DNA from: Pseudomonadota bacterium
Lineage (GTDB): Bacteria; Pseudomonadota; Gammaproteobacteria; Steroidobacterales; MnTg04
Direction of reading: 5' to 3'
DNA length: 55,638 nt
Assembly: GCA_022572885.1 (NCBI GenBank)
Contig: JACZVC010000022.1
Coordinates: 1,039-56,676 of the forward strand
Shown here in pieces: positions 13,437 to 22,936 of the stretch; within the stretch, counting starts at the first letter, position 1, and each line of letters opens with the position of its first letter. The notes beneath the pieces are model-generated. The model worked only from the letters and a program-made list of their open reading frames with translations. It was not told where the DNA came from and did not search any database. The translations under genes were made by a program, and so were the position numbers.

Positions 13437-16400
13437 ATGCAACATTCGGCCGTCAGGTTCGCAAAAATCAGCCGCCCGCGTCTGCCGAAGATCGCGTCCC
13501 GGCCCCGATTGTTCACGCTGCTGGATGAGGGCAGGCAAAGGTCAATAATCTGGGTATCCGGCTCGCCCGGGTCGGGCAAGACCACGCTGGTTGCCGATTA
13601 TCTCGATACCTGGGCAGTTGATGATGTTTGGTACCAAGCCGATGAAAGCGACGGCGATGTCGCCACCTTCTTTTATTACCTGTCCCGGGCGGTCACTGAT
13701 TCGGACGATAGCGATGCCAAGCCCCTGCCGGCCTTTTCTCCCCAGTATCTGAGCGATCTCCCGGCGTTCTCTCACGGTTATTTTCGCGAGCTTTTCGCCC
13801 GCCTGGCGCAGCCTTTCGCTGTGGTTATCGACAATTTCCAGGATGTGCCCGCCAAATCGCAATTTCATGATGTGATTCGTAATGGCCTGGCCGAGATACC
13901 TCAAGGGTGTTGCGTGGTCATCATCAGCCGGGAAGAGCCGCCGGCCTGGATGGCGAGAATCAGGGCGAACCAGCGCATGCTCGCGCTCGACCAGTCCGAC
14001 ATGAGGCTCACGCGAGAAGAATCCGATGCCGTCATCCGCGTTCGCGGGCACGAATTTGACGAAGAGGCCTGTGAGCGATTATTTCAGCGAACCCGTGGGT
14101 GGGTCGCCGGTCTGGTCCTGATGCTCGAGCAACAGCACGGGAGCAGACCGATACATGACGTTCAGGAAGATTCTACGCCACAGGTGATTTTCGATTACCT
14201 GGCGGCCGAGGTCATCAAACGGCTGCCCGATCAAGATTATGAATTGATGTTGCAGACCTGTTTGCTGCCGCAGGTTACCGCAAAGCAGGCCGATACGCTA
14301 ACTAACCGCAACGACACAGAAAATATTCTGAGTGTTCTCGCGCGCAACGATTTCTTCGTCACTTCCAGGCACGGTCTGGATGAAATCATCTATGAATATC
14401 ATCCCTTGCTGCGTGAGTTCTTGTTGGGCAGGGCCAAAGTAAAGCTGGGCAAGAAGGAATTCGCAGAACTGCAGGAGCGTGCGGCGAGCCTGCTGGAGCA
14501 GGAAGGACAAATCGAGGATGCGATCAATCTGCGCGTCGAAAACCGACAATGGGATGAACTGGCCAAGCTCGTCAAGCAACATGCAGCGACGGTGCTGGGG
14601 CAGGGGCGCGACGAAACCTTGCAGGAATGGCTGGAGAAGTTACCCTCCAAATTCGTGGAAGGTGATCCCTGGATGTCTTACTGGATGGGTGCTTGTCGTA
14701 CCGCGTATGCGCCGGTGGAAAGCCAGCTTTTCTGCGAGCGCGCTTACACGATGTTCCGCGAACAGCAACCGGTCGATCGGGATGGGCTTTTCATGGCCTG
14801 TGGCGGCGTGCTGGACGCGATTTTGTACGATCTTAACGACCTGAGCCCGCTGGATCACTGGATCAGTGAAGTCGAGCGGCTGCTGGTGGAATACCCGGAT
14901 TTCCCCGAACACCCTTATGGCGCCAGGGTGACCTACAACATGTACCTGTCGCTGGCCTATCGGCAGACCTCACACCCGGAAATCGAGCATTGGGCGGAAC
15001 GTACGGTTGGCGTAATCGAAAAGGCGCACGATTCGGCTACCCGCTTACGGGCTGTGACCATGCTGTGTTCCGGGATTGTCTGGACCGGGCGCTTTGACGT
15101 TGCGCGGACGTTTATCGAATCCATACGCCAGATTGTCGATGAACCGGATGTGCCACCGATCGCGGTCACCACCTTGCATGCGTTCGAGGCCATGCATTAC
15201 ATGCTCCTGGGACAACACGAAGATTGTCTGAAGGTCGCCGGTCAGGGTCTGAAAGCGGCGCGAGACAGTGGTATTCATGTGTGGCGGAACACGACGCTGA
15301 TTTTTGGTGGGGCCGGGGCGCTGGGCGCCGGGGACTTTGAAATCGCAGAAAGCATGTTGGCACAAATCGATGAGGACGCATTAAAAGCCAGGCGCTTCGA
15401 TGCCAGTTTGTATTATCTTGTCCGTGCCTGGATCGCGATGGAAAGGAGTGATCCGCAGGATGCTTTCAATCAGCAGAGGACCGCGCTGAGGCTGATCCAG
15501 GAACTCGGTCTGCCGTTTTTCGAAGCCATCATGAGGATCGGTATGGCACAGATTCAGTTTGAACTCGGCGATACCCGGAAAAGCTTCGAGCACTTGAAAA
15601 AGGTCAGAAGATTTGTCCGGGCCATCGACAACCGTCTATTCGAGTTTTCGAGTCTCCTGATCTATGCCTATCTGGCGTTCGAGTACCACCGCAAGTCGCA
15701 GGGACTGCGCGCCTTGAGTGCGGCGCTAAAATTGGGCCGGGAAAATAATTATTCATTCACCTTCTGGTGGCAAAGGCGGTTGATGGCCAGGTTGGCTGTC
15801 ATCGCCTTACGCAGCGGGATTGAACCTGAATACGTCAAGTGGCTGATTGTAAAACGGCGACTGATGCCCGATAAGCCACCATTGGATGTCGAAGGTTGGC
15901 CGTGGATGTTCAGAGTCACGACGATGGGAAAATTCCATATTGAGTGGGTCGGGCAGGCGGCCAGGAAAAAGAAAGGCAAGGCACAGGGAAGGCCCATCGA
16001 GCTGCTACAGGTAATCATTGCTTTTGGCGGGATAGATGTTCGCGTACAGAAAATTGCCGATGCTATGTGGCCGCACATCGACAGCGACTACGCCAACCGT
16101 TCTTTCAACACGACACTTCACCGCCTACGCAACATCCTCGGCGATGAGCAGGCGCTGATTCTCGAAGGTGGCCGGCTGAGCCTTAATCCGAGTCTTTTCT
16201 GGCTCGATCTCTGGGCGATGGAGCAGGCGCAGAAGCAGGTCAGCGGGATGATCGCCGGTGAAATCGCCGGAGGCCTCGATGACATCAGGGCAGTGGTTGG
16301 CAAGATCATGAATATCTACCAGGGTGCTTTCCTTGGCGATGAAGAAGCGTCCTGGGCGATTGGTATACGCGAGCAGGTCAGAAACCGATTCACACGATTC

Positions 16401-16652
16401 ACCAGCCAGATTGTCAATTATTTCAATGCAAATGATTGTCCGGACGAAGCGATTGACTTGCTCGAGCATGCCCTCGAGACCGATGACCGATCGGAAAGTC
16501 TTTACAGGCTGTTAATGCTTTGCCACGCGGAGCAGGGACGCAAGGCCGAAGCCATAGAAGTGTACAACCGCTGTCGGACCACGCTAGAAGGCACACTGGG
16601 CGTAACCCCATCACCGGAAACCGAAAAAATTTATCAGCAGATTCGAGGCTGA
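13437..16652 (+). CDS. MalT-like ATPase with SARP/BTAD-type C-terminus, transcriptional regulator
   Basis: About 1071 residues from the ATG at 13437 (a TTG at 13419 in frame is less likely given the promoter position). The N-terminus, KISRPRLPKIASRPRLFTLL, is that of MalT/STAND regulators. Walker A GSPGSGKTT lies near 42-50, and an ALDQSDMRLTREE stretch is typical of the arginine/sensor part. The long middle is helical, TPR-like. Instead of the LuxR helix-turn-helix of MalT, the C-terminus (about 840-1071) has an OmpR/SARP-like winged helix (RPIELLQVIIAFGG, NTTLHRLRNILGDE) followed by a bacterial transcriptional activator domain ending EGTLGVTPSPETEKIYQQI. Such proteins bind ATP and a signal ligand, oligomerise and activate promoters. 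It diverges from the lipid operon and the heptamer array lies between, so control of that operon is the natural inference. Confidence 0.9.
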   Translation: MQHSAVRFAKISRPRLPKIASRPRLFTLLDEGRQRSIIWVSGSPGSGKTTLVADYLDTWAVDDVWYQADESDGDVATFFYYLSRAVTDSDDSDAKPLPAFSPQYLSDLPAFSHGYFRELFARLAQPFAVVIDNFQDVPAKSQFHDVIRNGLAEIPQGCCVVIISREEPPAWMARIRANQRMLALDQSDMRLTREESDAVIRVRGHEFDEEACERLFQRTRGWVAGLVLMLEQQHGSRPIHDVQEDSTPQVIFDYLAAEVIKRLPDQDYELMLQTCLLPQVTAKQADTLTNRNDTENILSVLARNDFFVTSRHGLDEIIYEYHPLLREFLLGRAKVKLGKKEFAELQERAASLLEQEGQIEDAINLRVENRQWDELAKLVKQHAATVLGQGRDETLQEWLEKLPSKFVEGDPWMSYWMGACRTAYAPVESQLFCERAYTMFREQQPVDRDGLFMACGGVLDAILYDLNDLSPLDHWISEVERLLVEYPDFPEHPYGARVTYNMYLSLAYRQTSHPEIEHWAERTVGVIEKAHDSATRLRAVTMLCSGIVWTGRFDVARTFIESIRQIVDEPDVPPIAVTTLHAFEAMHYMLLGQHEDCLKVAGQGLKAARDSGIHVWRNTTLIFGGAGALGAGDFEIAESMLAQIDEDALKARRFDASLYYLVRAWIAMERSDPQDAFNQQRTALRLIQELGLPFFEAIMRIGMAQIQFELGDTRKSFEHLKKVRRFVRAIDNRLFEFSSLLIYAYLAFEYHRKSQGLRALSAALKLGRENNYSFTFWWQRRLMARLAVIALRSGIEPEYVKWLIVKRRLMPDKPPLDVEGWPWMFRVTTMGKFHIEWVGQAARKKKGKAQGRPIELLQVIIAFGGIDVRVQKIADAMWPHIDSDYANRSFNTTLHRLRNILGDEQALILEGGRLSLNPSLFWLDLWAMEQAQKQVSGMIAGEIAGGLDDIRAVVGKIMNIYQGAFLGDEEASWAIGIREQVRNRFTRFTSQIVNYFNANDCPDEAIDLLEHALETDDRSESLYRLLMLCHAEQGRKAEAIEVYNRCRTTLEGTLGVTPSPETEKIYQQIRG

Positions 16653-16663
16653 CAGGTTTTGCC

Positions 16664-16776
16664 GCTGTCATGGCCTCGCGGCCGAAAGCGGACATTAAAG
16701 GCTGAAAACCGTCGTTCCTGGTGAAAGGTCGCTTTACGACCCAAAGCGGACATTCAATGAACCTTGCGGACATTCT
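16664..16776. repeat. Cluster of dispersed hairpin repeats
   Basis: Three copies or part-copies: GGCCGAAAGCGGACATT within 16664-16696, GTCGCTTTACGACCCAAAGC plus GGACATTC at 16728-16756, and a short CTTGCGGACATTC just before the next ATG. It fills nearly the whole gap between the regulator and the WD40-type gene and overlaps the region where a Shine-Dalgarno would lie. Confidence 0.75.
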
Positions 16777-18786
16777 ATGACCAAGCTGCTGCAACGCCTG
16801 TCTAAGAGAAATGTGCCACGAGTCGGAGTTGCCTACCTGGCAGTCTCCTGGGTGGTGCTACAGATCGTCGACGTACTTACGTCAATGCTCGATTTGCCTG
16901 CATGGATCGGGCCGTTAAGCATAATAACTTTGCTAATCGGATTTCCCATCGTACTGATGCTGTCGTGGACCTACCGATTTACTCCAGAGGGCCGGTTAGA
17001 TCGCGAGAACGATGACATAGATTCTCCGGTGACAGCATTCGGTGGGCGGAAAATTGATTTCGTGATTATCGGCGCGCTGTCTGCTGTTGTTGTTGTGTTG
17101 GTAGTCAGTCGAGTCATTGGGCAAGATGGACCGAGCCATCGTATTTCAGATCAGCCGGTCGTCTCAAAATACACGAAGCTCACCGATGCTCGGATCGTGC
17201 TCCCGCCCGTGTCCAGCCCTTTGCCGATCGTTGCGGATGAGTCTCGCATCTTTTTCACGAATTTCGAGACCGGATACTACGGGATAAGTCAGGTACCAAT
17301 ACAGGGTGGTGGACATAGTCCATTCGAAACGCCATTTAACGTCGAACAGGTGGGTGTTATTGCGTCCGCAATAATCCCGAAAAAGTCATTAATGTATCTT
17401 GAGGTATTTGATCTGGAATTTGGTGCCCGCGAACCTATCGGATGGGAGATTCCGATCGTCAGCGGTAGTCCAAAACGGATTGGTCCATCTCGATCGACTT
17501 CATTCTCATTGGATGGCAAACAGAAAGTGTTCATGCGATTCAATTCGGACGTTCATATCTCAAACGCCGACGGAACAGATGATAGAAAGATAGCAACAAT
17601 GCCGCACCGATCATACTGGCCGCGGATTTCGCCGGATGGAACGCGAGTGAGGGTTACTGATTTTCTGGACGATTTCGCCGGGACAATTTGGGAGATTGAT
17701 CTTGCCAGTGGTGAAGCCGCCAGAATCTTTTCCGACATGGATGTCCATGCAATGTGCTGTGGTTCATGGACCAATGACGGTGGGTATTATGTGTTCCAGG
17801 CACGCGATGATGAGGGCACGCAACTGTGGGCGGCCAAGGATACTGGCGACGGAAAATACTGGGAACCATTTCAAATAACGACTGGAGTCATCGACTTTCT
17901 TCGGCCGACAATGGAGGTGGGTGGAGATCGAATATTCGCGATCGGCTGGCAATTGCGTGGCGAGATTATGCAATTTAATAAGGAGACCGGCTCGATCGAA
18001 GGTATTGAAGGAATGCGGTCGTTGTCGGCCGAGCATTTGCAAATCTCTCCCGACGGATCGACGGCAGCCTATGTGGCCTATCCAGGTGGCACGCTATGGC
18101 TCAAGGATTTAACAACCGGCGAGAGTACGCAGCTTTCGTTCGAGCCGATGCGCATTGCCAGTCCTTCATGGGCGCAGGACGGGAAATCGATAGCGTTTGA
18201 AGGATGGGTGCCTGGCGACGAACATGGGATCTATGTCATTTCCACAAAGGGCGGTGAGCCTGAGCGACTATCAACGGAAGGAAAGTATAGCTGGTCGCCG
18301 AGCTGGTCACCGGATGGCAATCTTCTTTCGTTTAACGAGGCAGGCAAAGAATCGCCGGTATTTTGGGACATGGTCGCTGGGCAAATGGCGAAGATACAGA
18401 CGTCGAGCCCAATTTACGGTTTGAGGTGGTCGCCGGACGCCCGCTTTGCTGCCGGTATTGTCGACGGAAAAATCGCCCTGCTTGATATGGAGACCCTGGA
18501 TGTCTCCGAGTTGACCGATGGATCCGCATTCTATGGGCTTATGTTTTGGTCGGCCGACGGACAAAGTCTTTTTCTTGTTGACTCATGGAAGAAAGGCCGC
18601 AGGCGGGCGGTTCATCGGCTGGACATCAAGACTCGAGAAATCGTCGAGATGATTCGCATTGGCAAGGAGATGCAGGTTTGGGGTACCACCGGGCCATGGG
18701 TCGGTGTTGAGCCAGACGGCACCGTGATTCTGCTCCGCGATCACAGCATTCACAACATTTACGCGCTTGAATGGGAGAGACAGTAG
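16777..18786 (+). CDS. Membrane-anchored WD40/TolB-type beta-propeller protein
   Basis: A 669-residue protein. Residues 1-72 form the module shared with three neighbours: LSKRNVPRVGVAYLAVSWVV with an aromatic Trp at 25, PAWIGPL at 41-47 and FTPEG at 68-72. This gives two membrane segments, and a third hydrophobic stretch lies at about 93-113 (DFVIIGALSAVVVVLVV). The rest is a periplasmic propeller of PD40/TolB-like blades with repeating ISPDGT, SPDGNLLSF, SPDARFAAG and SADGQSLFL turns. In the paralogues this place is taken by a TolB-like domain and TPRs. The usual homologues are orphan signalling or scaffold proteins with no proven function. The start follows dispersed repeats directly and lacks a clear Shine-Dalgarno. 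Confidence 0.82.
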   Translation: MTKLLQRLSKRNVPRVGVAYLAVSWVVLQIVDVLTSMLDLPAWIGPLSIITLLIGFPIVLMLSWTYRFTPEGRLDRENDDIDSPVTAFGGRKIDFVIIGALSAVVVVLVVSRVIGQDGPSHRISDQPVVSKYTKLTDARIVLPPVSSPLPIVADESRIFFTNFETGYYGISQVPIQGGGHSPFETPFNVEQVGVIASAIIPKKSLMYLEVFDLEFGAREPIGWEIPIVSGSPKRIGPSRSTSFSLDGKQKVFMRFNSDVHISNADGTDDRKIATMPHRSYWPRISPDGTRVRVTDFLDDFAGTIWEIDLASGEAARIFSDMDVHAMCCGSWTNDGGYYVFQARDDEGTQLWAAKDTGDGKYWEPFQITTGVIDFLRPTMEVGGDRIFAIGWQLRGEIMQFNKETGSIEGIEGMRSLSAEHLQISPDGSTAAYVAYPGGTLWLKDLTTGESTQLSFEPMRIASPSWAQDGKSIAFEGWVPGDEHGIYVISTKGGEPERLSTEGKYSWSPSWSPDGNLLSFNEAGKESPVFWDMVAGQMAKIQTSSPIYGLRWSPDARFAAGIVDGKIALLDMETLDVSELTDGSAFYGLMFWSADGQSLFLVDSWKKGRRRAVHRLDIKTREIVEMIRIGKEMQVWGTTGPWVGVEPDGTVILLRDHSIHNIYALEWERQ

Positions 18787-18792
18787 GCACCC

Positions 18793-18882
18793 GAACGTCC
18801 GCTATTGGCCGAAAGCGGACATTCCGGAAGTGCTGATCTAGACCGCTTCTGACGTCTGCTAACGACCCAAAGCGGACACTCA
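18793..18882. repeat. Two copies of the dispersed hairpin repeat
   Basis: Copy one (18793-18824) is the cleanest: GTCCGCT, ten-base loop ATTGGCCGAA, AGCGGAC, then ATTCC. Copy two (18851-18882) has GTCTGCT, loop AACGACCCAA and AGCGGAC. The two loop types, ATTGGCCGAA and AACGACCCAA, recur at the other sites. Confidence 0.85.
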
Positions 18883-19006
18883 AAATTTCCCTCTAGTGGA
18901 TCGACTTCGACCACAATTTGGTGAGATTTCATCTAATTTGGTCCTTCGAGGGCCCCATTCTAGGTAGAATCCGGCTTATCTCTGACTCTCGTATACGGGG
19001 GGAGGC

Positions 19007-21238
19007 ATGACCTCAGTCTGGGCGGAGTTAAGACGACGCAACGTCGTTAAGGTCGCGGTGGCCTATGCCATCGTGGGCTGGTTGCTGGTGGAAGTTGCCT
19101 CCGTCTTGTTCGAGACTTTTGAAGCGCCTGCCTGGGTCATGAAGGTCTTCGCGACCGTCATTATCATGGGGTTCCCGCTGGCTATGTTTTTCGCGTGGGC
19201 GTACGAGCTTACACCCGAGGGCCTGAAAAAAGAAAAGGATGTCGATCGCAGCCAGTCCATCACTCACCTAACCGGACGAAATATCGATTACCTCATTATC
19301 GCGGCACTGGTTTTGGCGCTGGGTTTCTTCGCTTTCGACAAGTTCGTGCTCGACCCGTCGCGGGACGCTGAACTGGTACAGGCGACGACCGAAGCCGTAA
19401 CCGAGCAGGCGGCCGAATCCGGGAAATCAGAGATTCCTGATAAATCCATCGCCGTCCTGGCCTTCACTGATTTAAGCCCCGAGGCGGATCAGGAGTATTT
19501 TTCCGATGGCATCTCCGAAGAACTGCTGAACGTCCTGGCCAAGATTCCTGGTCTCCGAGTGGCGGCGCGTACCTCATCATTTCAGTTCAAGGGCGAGAAC
19601 CGGGACGCTATTGAAATCGGCCAGCAATTGAATGTGGCCTTGGTTCTGGAAGGCAGCGTCCGCAAGGCGGGCGTTCAATTACGTATCACCGCCCAGCTTA
19701 TCGATGCCAGTACCGGCTTCCACCTTTGGTCGGAAACCTATGATCGGGAACTTGTAAATATCTTCGCGGTGCAGGACGAGATTTCGGCAGCCATCGTTGG
19801 GGCCCTAAAGGAACATCTGGGACTCGAAGTCGAGGCAGCACCCCGGGTGGTCGCAGCAGCAAATACCGAGGCCCATAATGCTTACCTGAGGGGTCGGTAT
19901 CTGGTGGCCCAACGCGGGCGGGCCGGCGTTGAGGGAGCGGTTGGCGAGTTTGAAAAGGCAATAGCGTTCGACCCCGAATATGCGCTTGCCCATGCTGAGT
20001 TGGCTATGGCCACCCTCTTGCTGATTCAGCAGGCCGGCCTACCTGTCACCGAAGCCATTGCCAGGGCCGTTCCCCATGCGGAGCGAGCGATGGATCTTGA
20101 TCCGACCCTCGCTGAAGCCCAAGCCGCCATCGGTTTTGTCTTGCTAGAACAGGGGAATCTGGAAGAGGCCTTGACACACTTCGAGCAAGCCATCCAGATC
20201 AACCCCAACTATTCCATCGTCTATACCTGGATGGGGAGCATCCTCGGTGGCGACCTCGGAGTCTATGCCGAGGGCTTTACCAGGCAGGAGACCGCGCTGC
20301 GTCTCAATCCGCTGTCGGTACCGGCCAGGTACAACTATATTCAACTGCTGATCAACCGAAACCGGCTCGCCGAGGCCGACCGGGAACTGGAAAAGTTTGC
20401 TTCCATCGCCCCGGGGGCTTATGCGAGTGTGCGTGGCTTCCGGACATCCGTCGGCGGGAAATGGGCCAATAGAGTCCTGGCCGGCCTGGATGCCTTGCGG
20501 ATCAATCCGGAGAGTGTGTTCGGGCGGAACGATTTGACCCAGCCGTTCGCCGCCATCGGCCTCGGAAAAGAAGCCCTTGCCATTTCAGAGGCACCACTAC
20601 CCGATGTACTAAGAGTGTTGGGCAGACCCGAAGACGCGGTCACTACTGCACAGGCGCGCCTTGCTGAGGACCCGGATTCGCTCAGAGCCCGCAGTGATCT
20701 AGGGCTGGCGTTTGCCAGCGTCGGTGATTATGTCCGGGCCCGGCCTATTCTGGAGGAGATGTGGCAACGAAGCGGTGGGCGGGTTACGTTCACCGGTCTG
20801 TTTCAAGCCGATAACGCGGCAGCATTGATCGCCATCCGCCGCGATGCCGGTGAAGAGGCTGAAGTCGGCGAACTCCTGGCAGCGATAAAGGACAATGTGC
20901 GCCGTTATCGAGAGGCCGGGGTCATCAGAGCCAAACTTTACCTCAGCGTTGACTATGAAGAGGGTCTTGCCGACTATCTGGCCGGCGAGCGCGAGAGAGG
21001 CCTCGCGCTGATTGCCAATGGGTTGGAAGACGGGTATTTCATCCGGTCCAATGAAGCCTATCTGAAAGTGCTTTATGACGATCCGGGATTTGCCCCCATC
21101 CTCGCAAGCCAGGAAGCCCGACAGGCCCGAGAGCGCGATAGATTCCTCGCCATCGTCTGCACCGACAATCCGTACGCGGCAGTCTGGCAACCGGCCGAGG
21201 GAACCTGCGAACGGTTTGCGGCGGAGGGTGGAAATTGA
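19007..21238 (+). CDS. Membrane protein with TolB-like domain and TPR repeats (paralogue 2)
   Basis: A 743-residue protein with a good Shine-Dalgarno (GGGGGGAGG just before ATG). Residues 1-72 repeat the shared module (ELRRRNVVKVAVAYAIVGW, PAWVMKV, LTPEG), and a further membrane segment lies at about 94-112. Residues about 146-280 are a FlgO/TolB-like domain (KSIAVLAFTDLSPEADQEYF, ISEELLNVLAKI, VLEGSVRKAG, HLWSETYDREL). From about 290 on are TPR units (for example LEEALTHFEQAIQINPNYS). Proteins of this layout (COG5616 plus TPR) often accompany adenylate cyclases or CadC-like regulators, but no catalytic or DNA-binding domain is present here. It is flanked on both sides by dispersed repeats. 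A scaffold or sensor role is inference. Confidence 0.88.
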   Translation: MTSVWAELRRRNVVKVAVAYAIVGWLLVEVASVLFETFEAPAWVMKVFATVIIMGFPLAMFFAWAYELTPEGLKKEKDVDRSQSITHLTGRNIDYLIIAALVLALGFFAFDKFVLDPSRDAELVQATTEAVTEQAAESGKSEIPDKSIAVLAFTDLSPEADQEYFSDGISEELLNVLAKIPGLRVAARTSSFQFKGENRDAIEIGQQLNVALVLEGSVRKAGVQLRITAQLIDASTGFHLWSETYDRELVNIFAVQDEISAAIVGALKEHLGLEVEAAPRVVAAANTEAHNAYLRGRYLVAQRGRAGVEGAVGEFEKAIAFDPEYALAHAELAMATLLLIQQAGLPVTEAIARAVPHAERAMDLDPTLAEAQAAIGFVLLEQGNLEEALTHFEQAIQINPNYSIVYTWMGSILGGDLGVYAEGFTRQETALRLNPLSVPARYNYIQLLINRNRLAEADRELEKFASIAPGAYASVRGFRTSVGGKWANRVLAGLDALRINPESVFGRNDLTQPFAAIGLGKEALAISEAPLPDVLRVLGRPEDAVTTAQARLAEDPDSLRARSDLGLAFASVGDYVRARPILEEMWQRSGGRVTFTGLFQADNAAALIAIRRDAGEEAEVGELLAAIKDNVRRYREAGVIRAKLYLSVDYEEGLADYLAGERERGLALIANGLEDGYFIRSNEAYLKVLYDDPGFAPILASQEARQARERDRFLAIVCTDNPYAAVWQPAEGTCERFAAEGGN

Positions 21239-21246
21239 CTCTTTGT

Positions 21247-21380
21247 AATGTCCGCTATTGGCCGAAAGCGGACTGTCAAAAATCGGCTTTTCCTGAAATC
21301 GAACGTCCGCTTTACCCGCGGAAGCGGACATTCAGCTAATATTGCCACGAAGGGCCGCTAACGACCCAAAGCGGACATCC
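21247..21380. repeat. Three copies of the dispersed hairpin repeat
   Basis: Copy one (21247-21276) is AATGTCCGCT, loop ATTGGCCGAA, AGCGGACTGT. Copy two (21301-21333) is AACGTCCGCTTTACCCGCGG followed by AAGCGGACATTC, with a different loop. Copy three (21354-21380) is GCCGCTAACGACCCAAAGCG followed by GACATCC. They follow the TPR gene immediately after its stop. Confidence 0.8.
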
Positions 21381-21629
21381 GGCACGCTGGTTTAGACTTC
21401 GAGGGACTCATTAAGCGATAGCAGCAGGACACCGTCGAGGGATTCACCGAGTGACTCGCCGGCCCCTTACTACTCAGCAGCAAAAAAACAGATATCCACA
21501 AAGACACGCGCAAATCTTTTCGATCCTTCGCAGCGTCCCTCAGAGCCCAGCCAGAGCGACCCCAGCCCCACAAGCCCAGCGGATTCGGGGAACGTCGATC
21601 TGGGGCCATTCTCAGGCCGCTGAGAGGGT

Positions 21630-21649
21630 ATTGTGTGACAGAGTGTGAC
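21630..21649. repeat. ATTGTGTGACA-TGTGAC direct-repeat partner
   Basis: ATTGTGTGACA (21630-21640) then TGTGAC (21644-21649). The same 11-mer plus TGTGAC lies at 24488-24509, about 2.9 kb away, overlapping the integrase start codon. Together they bracket the DUF2971 gene, the small ORF and the integrase. They may be recombinase arm sites or a regulator's binding sites. Confidence 0.35.
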
Positions 21650-21916
21650 CACGCCAGGCTACAGGCATTGAATAGCCTTAAAGGTGCCGAGAGAAGCACT
21701 CAGACTCAGGGTCGAAAGAAGGTAGGACGGTCGGCGCTGGACACCTTATCTATATACAGGCTGATCGCTCTGAGATTTCGCGAGGGGGCCAGGGGGGGAG
21801 ATTCGGGCATTCGATTCTCAAGTTGGGGTGACAGAAATTTTTGCCAAAACTAATCGAGTCCCATAATGTCTTTTGATCCAAGGCGGCCATTAGCAGCCCT
21901 CGAAAAACGAAATGCT

Positions 21917-22726
21917 TTAATATATCGGGTCGGCGCGCAATTCAGACCACGCAACTTTCTCAACAAGATCTGGCGCAAACTTTGCAACAACTGTGTGGAT
22001 AACATCGCTGTACCAGTCAGGCGCAAAGGGGCTAATGATGACTCTGTCGAGTGTGATATCAGGATTCCAGTCCATTTCGTGTCCCTTTGGGGACAGTCCA
22101 CTACCGCTGGAACCCAATAGCATATCGGTTTCTTCTTGAAGCCACCGGAAGAGTCGAATTTCCTGTTCATGCTTAAATGCAAGACGTTTATGCATAATTG
22201 GCTGTAACCAGTTTTCATCAGGTAGAAGTTCTGAACCGTAATCGAGGTAGTTGACAGCACCCAATCGCGTTGCAGCATCTGTGATCGAGTCGTTCAGTCT
22301 ACCAAACGTCGTCATCATCGCTACACCTTCGTTTTGGCCACAATACAGCCGCCACATTGCCTCGGATTCGTCACCGTGCCGCCAACAGTTTATATAAGAG
22401 CTATGGATGTAAGCGAGACGCAAAGCGCGCATCCGAGGAGACACTTGTCGAGAAACCTCCTCTCTACTCAATACAACACCGTGTTTGTCGCCCATGTTCT
22501 TCATAACATCAAGCATGCGCGACTGATCGCGTTGAGGAACAGAACCTTCGAACCGGTCCCCTAACCGGTCTGCTCGGCAAAGATAAAGTTTTCGATTAGA
22601 CAATGTCCAGATGAATTTAGCTAAATCTGTATAACGCCAGACCGGTACATCGCTTTCCAGTAGTGGGAATGCGGGGTGAGGTATATCTTTTTTCCAAGGA
22701 GAATTGTTATTCATCGGCTTCTGCAT
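21917..22726 (-). CDS. DUF2971 domain protein
   Basis: About 269 residues from the ATG at 22726; another ATG at 22714 is as plausible and has a slightly better upstream purine run. Family features are VWRYTDLAKFIWTL near the N-terminus, LYLCRADRLGDRFEG, and NCWRHGDESEAMWRLYCGQN, then the strand pair around AMMTTFGRL and a final cluster LAFKHEQEIRLFRWL. DUF2971 proteins have no established reaction. They are common as single genes in genomic islands and sometimes sit in phage-defence neighbourhoods. Here the gene lies next to an integrase, consistent with island cargo. Its base composition is lower in GC than the genes on either side. Confidence 0.75.
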   Translation of the reverse strand: MQKPMNNNSPWKKDIPHPAFPLLESDVPVWRYTDLAKFIWTLSNRKLYLCRADRLGDRFEGSVPQRDQSRMLDVMKNMGDKHGVVLSREEVSRQVSPRMRALRLAYIHSSYINCWRHGDESEAMWRLYCGQNEGVAMMTTFGRLNDSITDAATRLGAVNYLDYGSELLPDENWLQPIMHKRLAFKHEQEIRLFRWLQEETDMLLGSSGSGLSPKGHEMDWNPDITLDRVIISPFAPDWYSDVIHTVVAKFAPDLVEKVAWSELRADPIY

Positions 22727-22764
22727 AAGTGTACGTGACAAGGCGACACAGCGTCACTCACGAG

Positions 22765-22790
22765 TGCCTATTATTGGCCGAAAGCAGACC
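22765..22790. repeat. Degenerate copy of dispersed hairpin repeat
   Basis: GCCTATTATTGGCCGAAAGC followed by AGAC keeps the ATTGGCCGAA loop and most of the right arm (AGCAGAC for AGCGGAC), while the left arm is decayed. Confidence 0.5.
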
Positions 22791-22936
22791 AATTGGATAC
22801 GTTCTCCGGGTTGGCGGTTGTAGTTTCAAAGTCGCCATGTACACTGATTGAGGGCATCAGAGATGCCCTGGAGAAGTTCTCCAATTGGTTCATTCCTGAG
22901 TCCCCTTCTATCTTTTCTTGAATAGGAGGCAATACC

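Larger units (their letters stand above)
21239..21916. other. Intergenic stretch with repeats, no gene recognised
   Basis: The first 140 bases hold three dispersed repeat copies. From about 21400 to 21916 I find no credible gene; short frames on either strand lack Shine-Dalgarno sites and recognisable content. An ATTGTGTGACA at 21630-21640 followed by TGTGAC recurs at 24488-24498 beside the integrase start. Base use is less GC-rich than the neighbouring genes, in keeping with imported DNA. Confidence 0.5.

Noticed and set aside
20699-21331. Minus-strand frame of 210 codons
   Set aside because: It is antisense to the TPR gene and begins within the dispersed repeats, which generate such short frames.
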